Made by a program: the position numbers and the translations under genes. From Bordetella petrii (GTDB taxonomy: Bacteria; Pseudomonadota; Gammaproteobacteria; Burkholderiales; Burkholderiaceae_B): 64,000 nt of DNA. The notes under the pieces were generated by a model. The model was given only the letters and a program-made list of their open reading frames with translations. It was not told the DNA's origin and searched no databases. Below, in pieces: positions 49,214 through 57,855 of the stretch; the first letter of the stretch is position 1, and every line of letters starts with the position of its first letter. The DNA lies in the NCBI GenBank assembly GCA_017745595.1, contig WMBV01000001.1, forward strand, positions 424,382-488,381. The letters are read 5' to 3'.

Positions 49214-50047
49214 CTATCTCGCATTGCGGGGATTGAAGACGGCCGCTACCGCGTCGCCGAACAGGTTGAACGCCAGCACGGTTAGGAAAATGGCCGTACC
49301 CGGGAAGAACGACAACCACCAGGCATTGAAGAGAAAGCGCTGGCCGCTGTTGAGCATCCGGCCCCAGCTGACCAGTTCGGCGCTCGACAGCCCAAGAAAG
49401 CTCAGCGAGGCCTCGAGCAAGATCGCCTGGCCCACGATCAGCGTGCCCACCGCCAGCACCGGTGCGACCGCGTTCGGAATGACCTCGCCGAACAGGATGC
49501 GCCGCTCGCTGATGCCCAGGCAACGCACCGCGTCGACGAATTCCAGCTGCTTGACCCGCATCACTTCGCCCCGCATCACGCGCGCGACCTGCGGCCAGGC
49601 CAGCATCCCCACCACGGCGATGATCTGCGCCAGGCCGGTGCCGGTCATGGCAACAATGACGGCGGCCAGGATGAAGCTGGGAATCACCTGGAAGAATTCC
49701 GAGATGCGCATGACCGCGGTGTCCAGCCAGCCGCCGTAGAAGCCCGCCGCGGCGCCGATCAGGATGCCCATCCCGGTTGCCATGAGCGCGGCGAAGAAGC
49801 CCACGGTAAGCGACACGCGGGTGCCGTGCAGCACCCCGGCCAGCACGCTGCGGCCCAGCTCGTCGGAACCCAGCAGGAAATCGGCCGACGGCGCGACCAT
49901 CGAGTCGTCGCTCAGCACGTACGGATCGAGGTTGTGGAAAAACCCCACGGTCAACGCGATCAGAGCCAGCAGCGCGATGAATACGCCGGCCACCACGCCG
50001 CTGGGATGCTTCGCCATCCCGGTGATGAATCTGTTAGCGTGCTTCAT
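49214..50047 (-). CDS. Peptide-type ABC transporter permease (DppC-like)
   Basis: Inner-membrane permease of 277 residues with about six helices. The N-terminal helix HPSGVVAGVFIALLALIALTVG and the BPD-transport signature around GMLAWPQVARVMRGEVMRVK (EAA-loop type: EFVDAVRCLGISERRILF) are clear. GSDELGRSVLAGVLHGTRVSL is the usual DppC motif. Its start overlaps the DppB-like gene by 14 bases, and its end lies next to the DppD-like start. Confidence 0.95.
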   Translation of the reverse strand: MKHANRFITGMAKHPSGVVAGVFIALLALIALTVGFFHNLDPYVLSDDSMVAPSADFLLGSDELGRSVLAGVLHGTRVSLTVGFFAALMATGMGILIGAAAGFYGGWLDTAVMRISEFFQVIPSFILAAVIVAMTGTGLAQIIAVVGMLAWPQVARVMRGEVMRVKQLEFVDAVRCLGISERRILFGEVIPNAVAPVLAVGTLIVGQAILLEASLSFLGLSSAELVSWGRMLNSGQRFLFNAWWLSFFPGTAIFLTVLAFNLFGDAVAAVFNPRNAR

Positions 50048-51011
50048 GGTTGGCCCTTACGCGGGGATCCAGGACGGCATAGAGCAGGTCCGTGAAAATG
50101 TTGATCACGACCACCGATACGGCTGCCAGCAGGAAGATGCCCTGCAGCACCGGGTAGTCCCGGTTGGTGATCGAGGTGATGAACAGGTTGCCGATCCCCG
50201 GCCAGGCGAACACCGTCTCGACCAGGATCGCGCCGGTCAGCGAATGGCCGAAGTTGTAGCCGATGACCGTGACGACCGGGATCATGGCGTTGGGCAGCAC
50301 GTGGCGCCACAGGATGGTGTGGCTCGACAGGCCCTTGGCCTTGGCGGTCAGGACATAATCGTGGTGCAGCGCCTCGGACACGCTGGCGCGCGCCACGCGC
50401 GACACGATGGCGATATAGAAGATCATCACGCTGAAGGCCGGCAGCACCAGGTGGCGCAGCACGCTGAGCACGGCGTCGAATCCGGTGAGCTGGTCGCGGA
50501 TGTTCATCATGCCCTGCACCGGCAGCCAGCCCAGGTTGATCGCGAAGACGATCACCAGCATCTGGCCCAGCCAGAAAATCGGCACGGAATACCCGAACAG
50601 CGACAGCGCCGTCAGCGCGCTGTCCTGCACGCTACCGGCGCGCGGCGCGGCCGTCACGCCCAGGATGACGCCGAACACGGCCGCGAAGAACAGCGCCGGC
50701 AGCATCAGCAGCAGCGTCGGGCCCACGCGGGCCAGGATCAGGTCCAGCACCGGCATGCGGTTGGCGAACGAGAAGCCCAGGTTGCCCTGCAGCAGGTTCA
50801 CTAGGTACAGGCCCAGCTGCGTCGACAGCGGCTTGTCCAGGCCGAATTCCGCGCGGATCTGCTCGGCATAGCCCGGGGGAACGGGAAAATCCCCCAGCAG
50901 CGCGTCGAGCGGATCGCCCGGCACCATGTGCACGATCAGGAAATTCAGGACCAGGATGGCGAACACGATCAGCGCGCCCCACCCCAGGCGCGAAAGTACG
51001 TAGCTGCGCAT
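50034..51011 (-). CDS. Peptide-type ABC transporter permease (DppB-like)
   Basis: Inner-membrane permease of 325 residues. It begins YVLSRLGWGALIVFAILVLN-FLIVHMVPGDPLDAL, the classic DppB start. The EAA loop is DYVLTAKAKGLSSHTILWRH, followed by LETVFAWPG-type LVETVFAWPGIGNLFITSI. The ATG at 51011 has AGGAG ten bases upstream and overlaps the stop of the MmgE/PrpD-family gene (TGATG), so the enzyme gene and the transporter are translated together. Confidence 0.95.
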   Translation of the reverse strand: MRSYVLSRLGWGALIVFAILVLNFLIVHMVPGDPLDALLGDFPVPPGYAEQIRAEFGLDKPLSTQLGLYLVNLLQGNLGFSFANRMPVLDLILARVGPTLLLMLPALFFAAVFGVILGVTAAPRAGSVQDSALTALSLFGYSVPIFWLGQMLVIVFAINLGWLPVQGMMNIRDQLTGFDAVLSVLRHLVLPAFSVMIFYIAIVSRVARASVSEALHHDYVLTAKAKGLSSHTILWRHVLPNAMIPVVTVIGYNFGHSLTGAILVETVFAWPGIGNLFITSITNRDYPVLQGIFLLAAVSVVVINIFTDLLYAVLDPRVRANHEAR

Positions 51012-52411
51012 CAGGTGCTCCTTTTCCCGGCGGGCGCCAATTGCGCCACGATGGCACCGAAATCCTGGCAACGCTCGAGCGACCAGATGGCATCGGCCAG
51101 CGGGCGGGCCACGGCCCGCCCCAGCACGGGCTCGAGCAGCGTCATGGCCTTGTCATCCAGTTCGGCATCGCTCAGGGGCGCTTCCGGCGCGCCCTTGGCG
51201 AAAGGCACGTCGCGGTGGAAACGCCGCCCGTCGTGGAAGACGACTTCCAGCGAGGGATAGTCGGTCGGGCCCAGCACGCGATCCGTGCGGATCTCGGTCA
51301 ATTGCATCAATCTTTGGATCTCCGGGTCGGCGGTGCGCAGCGGCTGGAACTGTTCCAGCGTCGCCCGGCCGCTCTCGGCCGTGACCGCCAGGCAATACGG
51401 CATGCTGAACTGGGCTTCCAGCAGGTTGCGGACGTCGGTGCGCTCGAACTGCCGCCGGGTCTGGGCATTGCCATGCACCACCAGCGCGGCGACGTCGGCG
51501 CTGCCGCCGGAGGCTTCCCTCCGGATCTCCAGCATGGCGTCCAGACACGAATGGATCGTGCGGCAGCACGCATAGGGCTTGATGCCCGAGCGCAGGATGT
51601 GGAATTCGCTGCCCAGGTCTTGTACGGCGCGTTCCGGCGTCGCCACCCCCGGGGCGTAGGTGGCGTAGAAGCCGCCCCATTCGGCGTCGAGCACATGGCG
51701 CGGCCCCGTCAGGCCGGCGCGCGCCAGCAGCGCGGCGCTGACGCCGGTTTCGGCCGCTTTTCCGGGGTGAAAGCGCTTGACCAGCGCGCCATCGGCCAGG
51801 AAGGCCCAGGTACCGCCGGTAAACGTGCCGGCAATGCCCAGCGCCTGCACGCTGAGCGTCTCGGACAGGCCCAGCAGCCGGGCCGCCGCCGCCGCGGCGC
51901 CGAAGCTGCCGCACGTGCCGGTGGAATGCCAGCCGCGTTCGTTGTGCGGCCGGTATCCCCCGCTGCCTTCCAGCACGCGCGCGGCAACGTCGTAGCCGGC
52001 GGCGATGGCCAGCAGCACCTCGCGGCCCGATGCGCGCGACTGCGACGCCAGCGCGCACACGGCCGGCACCACGACCGCGCCCGAATGGCCGCAGCCGCCG
52101 AAGTCGTCGAGTTCCAGCGCGTGCGCCGCCGTGCCGTTGACCAGCGCGGCCGCCGCCGGCGGCAGGGCGTCGCGACGCCCCCACAACACGGCGTCGCCGG
52201 CGCCCGACGCGGCGCGTGCGCCCGCCGCCACCGACTCGACCACCTCGGTCATGCCGCCGGCCACGCCCGCGGCTACCGTGTCGAGCAGGAAGCGCTTGGC
52301 GGCGTGCACCACCGCCGGCGGCAGGTCTTCGAACCGCGCGTGCGACCAGTAGCCGGCCAGTTGCCCGCTAAGCGAGCCCTGGCCCGCTTCGTCCGGCCTC
52401 ACGGCATCCAT
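51011..52411 (-). CDS. MmgE/PrpD family protein
   Basis: A 466-residue protein of the MmgE/PrpD superfamily, whose members include 2-methylcitrate dehydratase, iminodisuccinate epimerase-related proteins and itaconate/cis-aconitate decarboxylase. AKRFLLDTVAAGVAGGMTEV, VNGTAAHALELDDFGGCGHS and LVKRFHPGKAAETGVSAALLA are family motifs; the HALELDD segment carries the catalytic acid region. It belongs to the general MmgE branch, not to the PrpD branch represented by the gene at 46030. It is embedded between the binding-protein and permease genes of a transport operon headed by methylaspartate ammonia-lyase, so an acid such as mesaconate or a related C5 compound is a plausible substrate (inference). 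Confidence 0.9.
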   Translation of the reverse strand: MDAVRPDEAGQGSLSGQLAGYWSHARFEDLPPAVVHAAKRFLLDTVAAGVAGGMTEVVESVAAGARAASGAGDAVLWGRRDALPPAAAALVNGTAAHALELDDFGGCGHSGAVVVPAVCALASQSRASGREVLLAIAAGYDVAARVLEGSGGYRPHNERGWHSTGTCGSFGAAAAAARLLGLSETLSVQALGIAGTFTGGTWAFLADGALVKRFHPGKAAETGVSAALLARAGLTGPRHVLDAEWGGFYATYAPGVATPERAVQDLGSEFHILRSGIKPYACCRTIHSCLDAMLEIRREASGGSADVAALVVHGNAQTRRQFERTDVRNLLEAQFSMPYCLAVTAESGRATLEQFQPLRTADPEIQRLMQLTEIRTDRVLGPTDYPSLEVVFHDGRRFHRDVPFAKGAPEAPLSDAELDDKAMTLLEPVLGRAVARPLADAIWSLERCQDFGAIVAQLAPAGKRST

Positions 52412-54015
52412 ACGCTACCCCACCACTGCTGGTTGGCCGCCTGCCACAGGCCCTGCAGCCGCGTGCTGGCAATCGCGAACTGGGGTTGCTGGTGCAGGTT
52501 CAGCACCGGCAGGTCGCGCGCCAGGATTACCTGGATCTGGTCGTACGCTTTCTGGCGGTCGGCCTGCAGGTGCGCATCGCGGCCCGCGTCGAACAATTTG
52601 TCGATCTCCGGATTGGAGTACTGCGAGGCGTTGTTGAACGTGGTGCCCTGCTTGATGGACGAGGTGACGTAGGTGCGCGCGATGCCCAGTGCCGGGTCGC
52701 CCAGCGTCGTGTAGGTCTGCAGCGTGGCGTCGAAATCGTAGTCGGAATAGACGCGCTTGAGCACGACCGGGCGTTCGGCGCCCTCGAGCACGACCTTCAC
52801 GCCCACCGCCTGCCAGAACCGCTGCAAGGCCTGGGCCGCCGGCAGCCATTCGGGCTTGCCCGTCTCGAACACCAGGCGCATGGTCATGCGGATGCCGTCG
52901 GCGTCCGGTTTCAGGCCGGCGTCGTCGAGCATCTTGCGCGCCTTGTCGGGGTTGTAGGCATACATCTGCTGGTAGTTGACCGCCTTGTTGTAGGCCCACA
53001 GGCGCGTATCGAACGAGCTGAGCGGCACGCCGCCCAGGCCGTAGTACACCTTTTTGTGGATGAACTCGCGATCGACGGCGGTCAGCAATGCCTGGCGCAC
53101 TTCCGGCTTCGACAGGGCCGGGTTCTTGGTGTTCAGGATGATGATGTCGCTACCGGGGTAGCTGACTTCCTGCACCTGGAAATCCTTGTTCTTTTCCAGC
53201 ATCTGCACCGCGCTCAGGGGCACGTAGTCGGGCACGATATAGTCGACTTCGCCCGCGCGCAACGCCAGTACGCGCGCCGCCGCGTCCGGCATGATCTTGA
53301 TGATCACGCGGTCCAGGTAGGGCTCGCCCTTGCGCCAGTAGTCGTCGTTGCGGACCAGCGTGATGTGGTTGCCGCGCACCCATTCGACGATCTTGAAGGG
53401 GCCGTTGCCGACCGGGTTGGTCAGGATGGCGGGATTGCGCAGCAGGTCGCCGCCGCGCAGCACGTGGGCCGGCATGATCGCGGTGTTCTGCTCGCACGCC
53501 AGCGAAAACAGGAACGGCGCGAACGGCTTGGACAGCGTGATGATCACGCTGGAAGGCGTCGGCGTCTCGATGCGCTCGATGAACTTCGAGGCCGCGTTGA
53601 AGCGGGGCCCGTACTTGCTGCTGATCTCTTCGAGCGTGAACTTCACGTCTTCCGAGGTGACCGGCTTGCCGTCATGCCAATTCGCCGATTCCAGCTCGAA
53701 CTTGTACGTGAGCCCGTCGGCCGAGATGTCCCACGACTTGGCCAGCCCCGGCACGATCTCGAAGCCGGGCTTGAACCTGACCAGGCCGTCGTAGATCAGG
53801 CAGCTGGCCGCCACGTCCGGCACCGAACTGGTGGTGTCCGGGCTGAGGGCGAGCGGATCGGTGCCCAGCACCATCACCGCGGTGCCGCCCCGCTTGGGGG
53901 TCTGCGCCGCCGCCGTGCCGGTCATTGCGCACGCGGCCAGCGCCACGCCCGCCGCCACAGAAGCCATACCGATATGGCGGCGCCAATCGGACCAAACTGA
54001 AAGAGAAAAACTCAT
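52399..54015 (-). CDS. ABC transporter substrate-binding protein, family 5 (peptide/nickel type)
   Basis: Periplasmic binding protein of 538 residues. A signal peptide occupies residues 1 to about 37 (WRRHIGMASVAAGVALAACA, ending at TAAAQ). The SBP_bac_5 domain shows FKPGFEIVPGLAKSWDIS, LTYKFELESANWHDGKPVTS, VGNGPFKIVEWVRGNHITLV and EVRQALLTAVDREFI in order. Despite the name, this family binds peptides, opines, sugars and amino-acid derivatives. The ligand here is unknown but is expected to feed the methylaspartate ammonia-lyase gene 40 bases upstream. Its 3' end overlaps the MmgE/PrpD-family gene by 13 bases. Confidence 0.95.
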   Translation of the reverse strand: MSFSLSVWSDWRRHIGMASVAAGVALAACAMTGTAAAQTPKRGGTAVMVLGTDPLALSPDTTSSVPDVAASCLIYDGLVRFKPGFEIVPGLAKSWDISADGLTYKFELESANWHDGKPVTSEDVKFTLEEISSKYGPRFNAASKFIERIETPTPSSVIITLSKPFAPFLFSLACEQNTAIMPAHVLRGGDLLRNPAILTNPVGNGPFKIVEWVRGNHITLVRNDDYWRKGEPYLDRVIIKIMPDAAARVLALRAGEVDYIVPDYVPLSAVQMLEKNKDFQVQEVSYPGSDIIILNTKNPALSKPEVRQALLTAVDREFIHKKVYYGLGGVPLSSFDTRLWAYNKAVNYQQMYAYNPDKARKMLDDAGLKPDADGIRMTMRLVFETGKPEWLPAAQALQRFWQAVGVKVVLEGAERPVVLKRVYSDYDFDATLQTYTTLGDPALGIARTYVTSSIKQGTTFNNASQYSNPEIDKLFDAGRDAHLQADRQKAYDQIQVILARDLPVLNLHQQPQFAIASTRLQGLWQAANQQWWGSVWMP

Positions 54016-54055
54016 TGCAATCTCCGCGTGCTAGGACGTCAACGGCAAGCCGTAT

Positions 54056-55291
54056 TCAGGAACGACGCTGGGCCAGCGCCAGGGTGCGCAGCATTTCGTT
54101 GGTCAGGATCATAATGCCCTCGTCGGCACCGATGCCGGGCTTGGACAGCATGAAGTCGGGATGGGTGGCCATGGCGATCTGCGCCGTGATGCGGGCCGAC
54201 AGGTCGGTCTCGTTCGCGGTGCCGCCCAGGCAGCACCCCATGCCGTTGGCCTTGCAGAACAGCACCGCCTCGATCGTGTTGTTGATGCCGCCCAGGTCGG
54301 GCGTCTTGATCTGCACGTAGTCGCTGGCCTTGGCCTCGGCGAACAGGCGCACGTCTTCGAGCGTGTTGCACCACTCGTCGGCGATCAGCCCGACGCGCGC
54401 GCCGCGCTTGGCCAGGCCGGCCTTCAGTTGCGAGAACACCTGGATCTGCTCGGCCTGGGTGGCGGCGATCACCGGCGATTCCAGCAGCAGGTCGAACGGC
54501 GCGACCACCTGCGCCAGGCTGGCGATGTAGTCCGTCAGCGCCTCGACGTCGGCACCGAACAGGTCGCCCAGCGTGCCGTACAGGTCCAGGTGGATGCGCG
54601 GCTTGTAGCCGGGGGCGCCGACTTCCTGGATGCGCTTGGCGATCGAGCGGGCGTAGTTGGTGAGCTCGATGGCGCCCGGGCCCAGGTCGACCGCCATCGT
54701 GAACGAGGCATGGGGCAGGACGGCGGCCTGCTTCATGATGACGCGGTCAAGCTGCAGGCTGTCGCCGCGGTGGCAGGACGCCAGCAAGTCGACGGGCGCC
54801 GTGCGCAGCGTGGAACCGTATTCGGCGGCCACGATTTCCGCCTGAGTCTTGCGATGCGCCGCGGCGGTGGCCGCCAGCAGCGCCTGCGTCAGGCCGTAGC
54901 GCAGCGACGTGTGCAGGCGCTTGCCCTGCACGTCCATGCGATCGATCTCTTCGGCGTTGGCGCGGAATGTCGACACGTCGCGCCCGACCAGCCAGGCGCG
55001 GATGGTCGTGTCCAGCATCGGCAAGTGGTCGGCGGGCACGAACAGGGGATCGCGGCCGGCCAGGCCGGAGAAGATGACGTCGGCGCACTCGCCGATGGCG
55101 ACGGTGCCGTCTTCCAGCACCAGCATCACGGAGATGATCGCGCCGGGCTGCACGATGGCGCGGTACCCGGGGGTCAGCGGCTCGCCCTCGACGAAGCTGC
55201 CATTGTTGCGGCCGTGCGCCTTGACGGCGAGCAGGTCTTTGTTGAAGTAGCCTGAACGTCCGACCGAGTAAACGACGTCTTGAATCTTCAT
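54056..55291 (-). CDS. Methylaspartate ammonia-lyase (3-methylaspartase)
   Basis: Enolase-superfamily enzyme that removes ammonia from threo-3-methyl-L-aspartate to give mesaconate. The 411 residues carry the full active site: Mg ligands Asp236 (HLDLYG), Glu271 (LLLESP) and Asp305 (IADEWCNT), the general base Lys329 (VQIKTPDLGG) and the partner His194 (VLPHASF). These are within two residues of the numbering known for the Clostridium tetanomorphum enzyme (D238, E273, D307, K331). No glutamate mutase (mutE/mutS) genes are nearby, so methylaspartate is not made here by the clostridial route; it, or a related amino acid, is probably imported. It is the first gene of a seven-gene operon. The start is by family N-terminus with GGAAAGAAG upstream. 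Confidence 0.93.
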   Translation of the reverse strand: MKIQDVVYSVGRSGYFNKDLLAVKAHGRNNGSFVEGEPLTPGYRAIVQPGAIISVMLVLEDGTVAIGECADVIFSGLAGRDPLFVPADHLPMLDTTIRAWLVGRDVSTFRANAEEIDRMDVQGKRLHTSLRYGLTQALLAATAAAHRKTQAEIVAAEYGSTLRTAPVDLLASCHRGDSLQLDRVIMKQAAVLPHASFTMAVDLGPGAIELTNYARSIAKRIQEVGAPGYKPRIHLDLYGTLGDLFGADVEALTDYIASLAQVVAPFDLLLESPVIAATQAEQIQVFSQLKAGLAKRGARVGLIADEWCNTLEDVRLFAEAKASDYVQIKTPDLGGINNTIEAVLFCKANGMGCCLGGTANETDLSARITAQIAMATHPDFMLSKPGIGADEGIMILTNEMLRTLALAQRRS

Positions 55292-55384
55292 TTTGCTTCT
55301 TTCCAATGAGGGGGAATGTAGTAAGGAATCGTTCTTGCGCCTTGCGGACGCAGCGCGGGATTCGGCGCACAGGCAAACCGGTTG

Positions 55385-55415
55385 TGACATTAATTGTCTA
55401 TACAGGTAATGTCAA
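55385..55415 (-). promoter_or_regulatory. Promoter of the methylaspartase operon with a HutC-like operator in the spacer
   Basis: On the minus strand, TTGACA (55410-55415) and TAATGT (55387-55392) are 17 bases apart. The first is a perfect -35; the -10 is weak. The spacer contains CCTGTATAGACAAT (55393-55406), which matches 11 of 14 bases of CCTGTATGTACAAG at the hutH promoter. Outside this core, TGACATTA and TAATGTCA form a perfect eight-base inverted repeat (55385-55392 and 55407-55414). A GntR/HutC-type repressor bound here would block RNA polymerase. Confidence 0.65.
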
Positions 55416-55519
55416 CAGGTTCCTGGCAGGCATTATGGTAAACACTAACGCGCGCGTATACGACTGGCGAGCGCGTGTACGAATGGCCGAAGGCGGTCGT
55501 CAAGCGCGCCGGCAGGCGC

Positions 55520-56296
55520 CTACCGCTTGGCGCTGTCGAGCCGGAAGCGGCTGCCCAGCCGGTACCGCCGGGATGGGTGGAAGCACTTCACGAAGGTAAT
55601 GGCCTTGCCCAGGATCCAGGTACGCCGCGTCAGCACCAGGCAGGGCTGGTTGGGGTCCATCTGCAACAGCTTCGCCTGCTTGGCGGTCGGCAGCATGGCC
55701 TCGACCACGTGCTCGACTTCGTCGAACGGCACGTTGCGCAGCAGGTATTCCGCCGGCGTTTCCTGGTCGAACGTCTGGTCCTGGAAATGCGGCGCGGCCT
55801 GCGGATTGACGAAGCGATCTTCGAACTGGACGGCGACCTCGTTTTCGTAATGGACACAGCGGGACTGGACCACCGGCTGCCCCGTCCGCAGGTCGAGCAT
55901 CACCGCGACGTCGGCCGTGGCGGCAACCTGCTTCACCGACAGCACTTCGCAACGATAGGCATGGCCCCGCATCCGGATGTCGTCGGCCAGGTTGGCGATC
56001 TGCAGCAGCGTGGACTGTGATTTTTCTTCCGCTACGAAAGTGCCCACCCCCGCGATCCGCACGACCACGCCCTGCTCGGCCAGTTCGCGCAGCGCGCGGT
56101 TCACTGTCATGCGGGAAATGCCGAACAGGTTGACCAGCTCTTGTTCCGACGGAACGCGATCGCCGGGCTGCCATTCCCTGCTGCCGATCTTGGAGGATAT
56201 GTACTCTCTGACCTGCTGGTACAGCGCGGAAGGCCGAGTTGAACTCACTGATTCCTCCGCGGAACTGAGAGAGGTTGGGGACAATGATGCGTTCAT
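55520..56296 (-). CDS. hutC: Histidine utilization repressor HutC (GntR/UTRA family)
   Basis: A 258-residue repressor. The GntR winged helix spans residues about 22-90 (ALYQQVREYISSKIGSREWQ, then RVPSEQELVNLFGISRMTVNRALRELAEQG). The UTRA domain follows, ending with FHPSRRYRLGSRF, a C-terminal pattern characteristic of HutC. In Pseudomonas and Klebsiella, HutC is released from DNA by urocanate. It lies 176 bases downstream of hutF and 228 bases upstream of the methylaspartase gene, all on one strand, so it could belong to either unit; shared operator sequences suggest it serves both. The ATG at 56296 is preferred over the longer frame by family N-terminus. Confidence 0.85.
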   Translation of the reverse strand: MNASLSPTSLSSAEESVSSTRPSALYQQVREYISSKIGSREWQPGDRVPSEQELVNLFGISRMTVNRALRELAEQGVVVRIAGVGTFVAEEKSQSTLLQIANLADDIRMRGHAYRCEVLSVKQVAATADVAVMLDLRTGQPVVQSRCVHYENEVAVQFEDRFVNPQAAPHFQDQTFDQETPAEYLLRNVPFDEVEHVVEAMLPTAKQAKLLQMDPNQPCLVLTRRTWILGKAITFVKCFHPSRRYRLGSRFRLDSAKR

Positions 56297-56472
56297 AAGA
56301 CTCTGGGCGGATGTACGCGGATTATAGGATTTTTCGATTGCGGCCAAGCCCGCGGCCGACGCTCCCCGCATGCTAGCACCCGCGCGCCGCAAGGCGCTGC
56401 CGGATCAGCCGCGCGGGGGGCTGCCGCGGCGAAACCGGAACGCGGGCTCGGTCGTGACAAAGGACATGGCGT

Positions 56473-57855
56473 TCAGTTCTGCAAAAGTGCGGCGCGCGCC
56501 GCGATGAAGTCTGCCGCGGCCGCGGCATGCAGCGCGTGGCGCCCGGCCGCGACGCGGGGCTGGCCGGCCACCCACACGGCATCGATGGCCGAGCTGCGGT
56601 GGCTGGCGAACACGTGGGCCGACAGCATGTCGGCCGCCGCCAGGCCCTGCAGGGCGGGATGGGCGGCATCCAGCACGACGAAATCGGCCTGCTGGCCAAC
56701 CGCCAGCCCGGCCACCGCACGGCCGGCGGCCTGCGCCCCGCCCCGCACGGCGGCCAGCGTCAGCGCCGTCGCCACCTGCGGCTGCGCCGCGTCGGCCCCG
56801 ACGTTGCGCTGCCGCAAGGCCAGGCGCTGGCCGTATTCCAGCAGCATCAGCTCTTCGGCCGCGTTCACGCACGCGTGGCTGTCGGAGCCCAGGCCCCAGG
56901 CGCCCCCATGCCCGCGCCAGGCCGGGAAGTCGAACAGGCCGTCGCCCAGGTTGGCCTCGGTCGAGGGACACAGGCCGGCCACCGCGCCGCTTTGCGCCGC
57001 GCGGCGGTACTCGCCGGCATCCATGTGCGTGGCGTGCACCAGGCACCAGCGCCGGTCGACCGGCGCGTGGTCGAGCAGCCAGGCGACCGGGCGCTGGCCG
57101 CTCCAGGCCAGGCAGTCGTCCACCTCGCGCGTCTGCTCGGCGATGTGGATGTGGATCGGCGCCAGGGGATCGAGCGCATCGAGGCCCGCCAGCGCCTCGC
57201 GCAGAGCCTCGGGCGGCACCGCGCGCAGCGAATGGGGCGCCAGCCCCAGGCGCGCGCCTTGCGCATCGCAGGCGGCCTTCAGCGTATCCAGCAGGCGCAA
57301 CATCGATTCGGTCGAATGGATGAAGCGCGCCTGGCCCGTACTGGGCGCCTGCCCGCCAAAACCGCCCGCCTGGTAAAGCACCGGCAGCAGGGTAAAGCCG
57401 ATGCCGGTGCGCGCGGCGGCGCGCAGCAGCGCGCGGCTCAGGCTGGCGTCGTCGGCATAGGGCCGGCCATCCGGCTGGTGATGCAGGTACTGGAATTCGC
57501 AGACGCTGGTGTAGCCGGCCTCGAGCATCTCGGCATAGAGCCAGGTGGCGATGGCCTCCAGTTGCCCAGGCCCCAGGCGCGACGCGAAGCGGTACATCAG
57601 CGTGCGCCAGCTCCAGAAGCTGTCCTGCTGTTCGGCGCGGTATTCGGTCAGCCCGGCGAAGGCACGCTGGAAGGCGTGGGAATGCAGGTTCGGCATGCCG
57701 GGAATCAGCGGGCCGGCCACGCCGGCGGCGCCGGCCGGCGCCGGGGCATCGGCTTGCACCCGGGTCAGCCGGCCGCCGGCATCCCATTCAAGCAGTACAT
57801 TGCGCGCCCACCCGTCGGCCAGCAGCGCGTCGGCGGCAAAGATCGATGTCGTCAT
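56473..57855 (-). CDS. hutF: Formimidoylglutamate deiminase
   Basis: Zinc amidohydrolase of 460 residues that converts N-formimidoyl-L-glutamate to N-formyl-L-glutamate in the five-step histidine pathway. Metal ligands lie in [17 protein letters not shown] (HxH), the central PHSLRAVP and [15 protein letters not shown] segments, and [18 protein letters not shown] (the Asp). The presence of hutF, and not hutG-type formiminoglutamase, means the route ends through formylglutamate; the required formylglutamate deformylase (HutG2) is not in the window. Its ATG overlaps the stop... of hutI in the sense that hutI ends downstream: the two reading frames share four bases (ATGA arrangement at 57852-57855). 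Confidence 0.95.
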   Translation of the reverse strand: MTTSIFAADALLADGWARNVLLEWDAGGRLTRVQADAPAPAGAAGVAGPLIPGMPNLHSHAFQRAFAGLTEYRAEQQDSFWSWRTLMYRFASRLGPGQLEAIATWLYAEMLEAGYTSVCEFQYLHHQPDGRPYADDASLSRALLRAAARTGIGFTLLPVLYQAGGFGGQAPSTGQARFIHSTESMLRLLDTLKAACDAQGARLGLAPHSLRAVPPEALREALAGLDALDPLAPIHIHIAEQTREVDDCLAWSGQRPVAWLLDHAPVDRRWCLVHATHMDAGEYRRAAQSGAVAGLCPSTEANLGDGLFDFPAWRGHGGAWGLGSDSHACVNAAEELMLLEYGQRLALRQRNVGADAAQPQVATALTLAAVRGGAQAAGRAVAGLAVGQQADFVVLDAAHPALQGLAAADMLSAHVFASHRSSAIDAVWVAGQPRVAAGRHALHAAAAADFIAARAALLQN

